A DNA stretch of 9,282 nucleotides from Candidatus Aerophobota bacterium (GTDB lineage Bacteria; Aerophobota; Aerophobia; Aerophobales; Aerophobaceae): assembly GCA_030672545.1 (NCBI GenBank), contig DAOVGF010000036.1, forward strand, positions 1 through 9,282, in the 5' to 3' direction. Shown piece by piece: positions 6,612-9,282 of the stretch (position 1 is the stretch's first letter; every line of letters begins with the position of its first letter). A program made the translations under genes and the position numbers. The notes beneath the pieces were generated by a model. That model saw only the letters and a program-made list of their open reading frames with translations, was not told the DNA's origin and searched no databases.

Positions 6612-6812
6612 TCAGATAATGTTAAAAAATTGAGCCAAAATGTTTCCTACGGCTCCCCGACGCCGGAGGACTTCGGTGGCAGCAATCGCCGGGGCAGGAA
6701 TGTAATAACACTCACCCTGGCATAGAGAGGCGAATCGTCCTCCAATCTCATAAGGGTTAAGATATAAAGAAGTAGTTAAACCTCCAATTAAATTGACAAA
6801 TTGAGAAGTTAT
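6612..6812 (-). pseudogene. SorC/DeoR-type sugar-binding regulator remnant
   Basis: Translating the minus strand between TAA (6813-6815) and TGA (6612-6614) gives about 66 residues without a start codon or ribosome binding site: FVNLIGGLTTSLYLNP, then EIGGRFA, CYYIPAPAIAATEVLRR and GNILAQF. This matches the pattern I know from the C-terminal effector domain of SorC-family regulators: hydrophobic strand plus GG, a helix with R-x-A, then 'yy(L/I)PAPA', then an acidic/arginine helix. The N-terminal helix-turn-helix and the rest of the effector domain are absent. SorC-family proteins normally control sugar or polyol operons, so this is likely the ruined local regulator of this cluster. Family assignment is from pattern recognition only. 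Confidence 0.6.
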
Positions 6813-6816
6813 TTAC

Positions 6817-8376
6817 CTAAACTACCTTTTGGTAGGCCAACTTTTTATCCTGGATCTTATAACCAATTCCCAATTTCTCACATATTTCTACCAATCCAGC
6901 TACCCAATTTCCAGCTACTACTTGAATGTGATTGCAAGGATGTTCCCTAAACAACTGTTCCATGGGAACTTGAAATTTGAAATAAGCCTGAGGCCAGCAG
7001 GGAGTGGTGGTGAGAGCATCCGCCGGTTTGGAGATAAACTCTCCCGGGACTATGTTCATCCAGTATTTCCCATTGTTTCTACCCAGTCGAGCTCCGGTAA
7101 CTGGTCCAGGAGCAGCGTCAAACTTAACCGTTCCTCCGCTGGCGGCGTAATAAAAAGCCTGAGGTTGAATCTCAATCTTAGCCAGATTAGCCTTTATGTC
7201 TTCTGTCCGAGTAGCAAACCAGGGAGTATGAGCACCGCAGTTTACCAGGTAAAGAAGGTTTTTTTTCGGATCGAGATGGCGAAAATCAGCGAACATTGTC
7301 GGTTGATTCGTAAGCAAATGCATTATTTGTTGAGTGAGGACGGCGTCCTTATCATCTTCACAGGCGCAGGGAACAATTTTTTTCTTTTCTCCTCCTGGTC
7401 CTCGAGAATCGTTACTGAAGGCATGAGTGAGGCACTGGGTAACATGGTATTCACTCAGTTCGGTCTGGCATTTAATGCCAAAAAAGTCCAGCTTATTATC
7501 TTCTATCAGGTCTTGAGTGGCATAATAACAAGCCAGTTCATATTTGAGCTTATCCGGGGTGAATTTTCCTTGGTACTTTATGGTGGTATACTCACTGAGA
7601 AAATCAAAAGCTCGTGAGATTCTCTCATCCTTGATTTCTACTACTTGACTGTTTATTCCCTCACTCCAGATGATCATCTGGTTAGCTCGTCGGACAATAT
7701 CCAGTTGACCAATAGGCTGAATATCTACTCCAAAGATGCGAGACCATTGGAGAGGGTCAGCTTCGGCGGTGACAATTTGAATACTTCTTCCGCCCAGTGA
7801 CCCGTAAATTTGACCGTGAAGCTTTTCAATTACTTCATCGGCCAAGGCCGAAACACTTTGTCTCTCCCGGGCAAACCGGGCAAATTGGACTATTTGGTCT
7901 AGCTTTGCTTGATCAGTACTTATATTCTCACTCCAGACTCGTAGGTTAGGAATTCCCAGTTGATCAAGCGCGCCGGCCGCGGCCATTCCTCCTACCATTC
8001 CTGGTTGTTCTGGAGCCAGATTGGTTAAAATAAGGATAGGTGTAGTCTGATTTTTTTTGTTCCTTTGTCTGATGAGAATTTGAGCCGCCATTCTGGTCAA
8101 TCGCGGAGAAGCCCAGACACTGTAATGGAAGATAACTCCATCTATTTCAGCTTCAGCTAAGATTTGAGTGTATTTTCGGGTCAAGTCAGGACGCCAGACC
8201 ATTTTTTCCAGGCCGGAAAAAGAATTTGCCGGGTCAACAATTTCTACTTCACCAGTTCCTTCAATTGCTCTGATAACTTTTTCTTTCACTTTTCCGCATT
8301 CATTAATAGTTCCCTGGACTACATGTTCCCTTTCATCGTTAAAATCAAGAATTCCTATCCTGGCTTTTTGAGCCAT
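6817..8376 (-). CDS. L-fucose isomerase-family sugar isomerase
   Basis: A 519-residue protein with the L-fucose/L-arabinose isomerase fold, interconverting an aldose and a ketose with a divalent metal in the cytoplasm. E. coli FucI binds metal through Glu337, Asp361 and His528. Here Glu340 (CACEDD), Asp364 (FADFRH) and His483 (CNHIQ) fit, and the Glu-Asp spacing of 24 is identical. It is about 70 residues shorter than FucI (591), with the loss mainly between the Asp and the His. The N-terminal part (about 1-175) is the Rossmann-like domain, with VIFHYSVWASP and NLAPEQPGMVGG. The ATG follows AAAGGAGG at 5 nt. Many proteins of this broad family have unknown substrates, so I do not call it FucI. 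It is transcribed towards the dehydrogenase and kinase genes but is separated from them by a regulator remnant and a promoter. Confidence 0.8.
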   Translation of the reverse strand: MAQKARIGILDFNDEREHVVQGTINECGKVKEKVIRAIEGTGEVEIVDPANSFSGLEKMVWRPDLTRKYTQILAEAEIDGVIFHYSVWASPRLTRMAAQILIRQRNKKNQTTPILILTNLAPEQPGMVGGMAAAGALDQLGIPNLRVWSENISTDQAKLDQIVQFARFARERQSVSALADEVIEKLHGQIYGSLGGRSIQIVTAEADPLQWSRIFGVDIQPIGQLDIVRRANQMIIWSEGINSQVVEIKDERISRAFDFLSEYTTIKYQGKFTPDKLKYELACYYATQDLIEDNKLDFFGIKCQTELSEYHVTQCLTHAFSNDSRGPGGEKKKIVPCACEDDKDAVLTQQIMHLLTNQPTMFADFRHLDPKKNLLYLVNCGAHTPWFATRTEDIKANLAKIEIQPQAFYYAASGGTVKFDAAPGPVTGARLGRNNGKYWMNIVPGEFISKPADALTTTPCWPQAYFKFQVPMEQLFREHPCNHIQVVAGNWVAGLVEICEKLGIGYKIQDKKLAYQKVV

Positions 8377-8412
8377 TTTTCCCTCCTTTGTAAGATAAAT
8401 TTAATTTTTATA

Positions 8413-8426
8413 CCTTTTCCCAAAGG
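8413..8426. promoter_or_regulatory. Putative operator box 1 (CCTTTTCCCAAAGG)
   Basis: A 14-bp box with inverted arms CCTTT/AAAGG, identical to box 2 at 8523-8536, 110 bp away. It lies about 14-27 bp downstream of the predicted isomerase transcription start, a typical place for a repressor site. The binding protein is unknown. Confidence 0.45.
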
Positions 8427-8446
8427 CAATAGTATAATCTATCGAT

Positions 8447-8475
8447 AACATAAGAAAAAAACGAATTTCTGTCAA
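8447..8475 (-). promoter_or_regulatory. Sigma-70-type promoter of the isomerase gene
   Basis: On the minus strand there is a perfect -35 TTGACA (8470-8475), a 17-bp spacer containing a T-run, and -10 TATGTT (8447-8452), four of six consensus bases. The start would be near 8440, giving a leader of about 65 nt that contains box 1. A second -10-like hexamer, TATACT at 8431-8436, lacks a matching -35. Confidence 0.5.
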
Positions 8476-8522
8476 ATTATTTCATACTTGGAACATTCGC
8501 TCAAGAACCCGGATAGATTACT

Positions 8523-8536
8523 CCTTTTCCCAAAGG
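8523..8536. promoter_or_regulatory. Putative operator box 2 (CCTTTTCCCAAAGG)
   Basis: Exact copy of box 1, about 85-95 bp upstream of the predicted isomerase start. A third, inverted copy of the core (TTTGGGAAA) is at 8570-8578. Two boxes flanking a promoter resemble looping operators, but this is inference from position only. Confidence 0.45.
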
Positions 8537-8610
8537 TTCTTTTGTGCTATTATTGTTTTAAGCTGAGCTTTTGGGAAATAGTTGAGACCCAACTTTTGCA
8601 GGAAAAGAAT

Positions 8611-8666
8611 GGTAGTCGCAGGCTTTAGCCTGCGTTTATTTGCGCAGCTTTCAAGCTGCGGCTACC
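8611..8666 (+). repeat. Composite REP-like (BIME-like) palindrome
   Basis: Outer arms GGTAGTCGCAG (8611-8621) and CTGCGGCTACC (8656-8666) pair at 10 of 11 positions. Inside are two hairpins: CGCAGGC/GCCTGCG with loop TTTA (8617-8634), and CGCAGCTT/AAGCTGCG with loop TC (8643-8660). The left half matches unit A at 541-567 read on the opposite strand. Hairpin pairs with a conserved GTAG head are typical of REP sequences moved by REP-associated tyrosine transposases; none is encoded in the window. Confidence 0.65.
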
Positions 8667-8680
8667 TTTATAAAATCTAA

Positions 8681-8700
8681 AGTATTACCTGGGAAATACT
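8681..8700. promoter_or_regulatory. Inverted repeat upstream of the phosphoglucose isomerase gene
   Basis: AGTATT (8681-8686) and AATACT (8695-8700) form a 6-bp inverted repeat with an 8-bp gap. A TATACT hexamer at 8718-8723 could be a -10 box, which would put the repeat over the -35 position, where no consensus -35 is seen. It is a possible activator or repressor site; support is weak. Confidence 0.25.
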
Positions 8701-8757
8701 CAAGAAGATAAATTAGCTATACTGATTGGATAAAAAACTATTTAAGAGGAGGGAAAA

Positions 8758-9282
8758 GTGAGTTTGATAAAGCCCATTCGTAGTCTGGTAAATATGGACA
8801 GCGGCGTTATAGAAAACTGTGATAATATCATTGAGCGCAGACTGAGTGATATGAGAGGAATGTATGTTGATGGAGAGACTCTAAAAAGACTTATCTTACA
8901 GGAAGACCAGGTTGTCTACCGGGTATATGAGGTAAAGATTCCTGAGGAAGAAGGCCAACTTGCTTACTCTACCACTATTCTTTACCCAGGAAAGGTGGGA
9001 AGAGAATACTTTATGACTAAGGGACATTTCCATCTCCGGGAGACCGCCGAGATTTATTTTTGTCTTAGCGGCCAGGGATATCTCTTAACTCAGAATAACC
9101 GAGGAGAGGTTTATACCGTTCAGATGAGCCCGGGTGTCTTGGGATATATTCCTCCCGGCCAGGGTCACCGAACTCTCAATACCGGTCCCAAGGAATTTGT
9201 GTTTTTAGCTATTTATCCTGCTCATGCCGGCCACAACTATGGGATAATAGAAGAAAAAGGATTTGCCGGCATCATGGTAGAA
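8758..9282 (+). CDS. Cupin-type (archaeal-type) glucose-6-phosphate isomerase, 3' end cut by the window
   Basis: An open frame starts at GTG 8758 and runs off the right edge after 175 codons; the Pyrococcus enzyme has about 189 residues, so only the tail is missing. The family interconverts glucose-6-phosphate and fructose-6-phosphate using a cupin-bound metal and is unrelated to the classical Pgi. Seen here are T87-K88-G89-H90-F91-H92 and E98 (metal ligands), the second cupin motif PPGQGHRTLN with His137, and FLAIYPAHAGHNYG (149-162), all characteristic. AGGAGG (8747-8752) lies 5 nt before the GTG. The metal-site spacing H92 to E98 is one residue shorter than the H90-E97 spacing I recall for the Pyrococcus furiosus enzyme. 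It is divergent from the isomerase-dehydrogenase cluster and may feed its hexose phosphates into glycolysis. Confidence 0.88.
   Translation, partial: MSLIKPIRSLVNMDSGVIENCDNIIERRLSDMRGMYVDGETLKRLILQEDQVVYRVYEVKIPEEEGQLAYSTTILYPGKVGREYFMTKGHFHLRETAEIYFCLSGQGYLLTQNNRGEVYTVQMSPGVLGYIPPGQGHRTLNTGPKEFVFLAIYPAHAGHNYGIIEEKGFAGIMVE

Larger units (their letters stand above)
8377..8757. other. Divergent intergenic regulatory region
   Basis: 381 bp between the minus-strand isomerase and the plus-strand phosphoglucose isomerase. It holds the isomerase promoter, two identical 14-bp boxes, a third inverted core, a composite REP-like palindrome and a short inverted repeat near the plus-strand gene. I see no gene in it and no RNA gene. 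Confidence 0.6.

Noticed and set aside
6829..7617. 262-codon plus-strand open frame opposite the isomerase
   Set aside because: It is a shadow of the strongly supported isomerase gene; no recognisable domain or ribosome binding site.
8440..8447. TATCGATA palindrome near the isomerase transcription start
   Set aside because: Eight bases is too short to stand alone as an operator in A/T-rich DNA, and no second copy is seen.
1..9282. CRISPR array, rRNA or riboswitch
   Set aside because: No regularly spaced repeats, no rRNA-like stretches, and no long structured leader that I recognise on either strand.

Overview
The window looks like a bacterial accessory (catabolic) region. Genes are preceded by canonical Shine-Dalgarno sequences, and two promoters fit the sigma-70 consensus (TTGACA -35 boxes). 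Gene content suggests an anaerobic, possibly thermophilic or uncultured lineage: an archaeal-type cupin phosphoglucose isomerase, an acetoin/pyruvate dehydrogenase-type E1 pair, and a small CxxC zinc-ribbon protein of a type I associate with anaerobic Firmicutes-like genomes. Taxonomy cannot be fixed from this sequence alone.

Layout. Positions 1-201 hold a decayed transposase (integrase-core) relic. A small zinc-ribbon gene follows at 202-504 (minus strand). Positions 541-600 carry two REP-like palindromes, and 602-655 carries a diverged second copy of the 3' end of the E1-beta gene. From 677 to 6534 there is one minus-strand gene series, read in the order: threitol dehydrogenase-like MDR (6534-5485), FGGY sugar/polyol kinase (5465-3930), second zinc MDR dehydrogenase (3880-2855), E1 alpha (2696-1734), E1 beta (1666-677). 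Upstream of it, 6612-6812 is a headless, tailless remnant of a SorC/DeoR-type sugar-binding regulator, and 6817-8376 is an L-fucose isomerase-fold sugar isomerase. A 381-bp divergent intergenic region (8377-8757) holds a promoter, twin 14-bp boxes and a composite REP-like palindrome. The window ends inside a plus-strand cupin phosphoglucose isomerase gene (8758 onward).

How it may work together (inference). Aldose/ketose isomerase, ketose or polyol kinase, two zinc alcohol dehydrogenases and a ThDP-dependent E1 make a plausible peripheral sugar or polyol pathway. The dehydrogenase and kinase features point towards tetritols or another polyol rather than D-xylulose. No transporter, aldolase, E2/E3 component or intact regulator lies in the window, so substrate and end product are open.

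Most striking points: the threitol dehydrogenase-like gene appears to start at ATT behind a near-perfect Shine-Dalgarno and a good promoter; the local SorC-type regulator has been reduced to a fragment; two identical 14-bp boxes 110 bp apart flank the isomerase promoter; and the E1-beta gene is followed by a tail copy whose differences from the parent include several synonymous changes.
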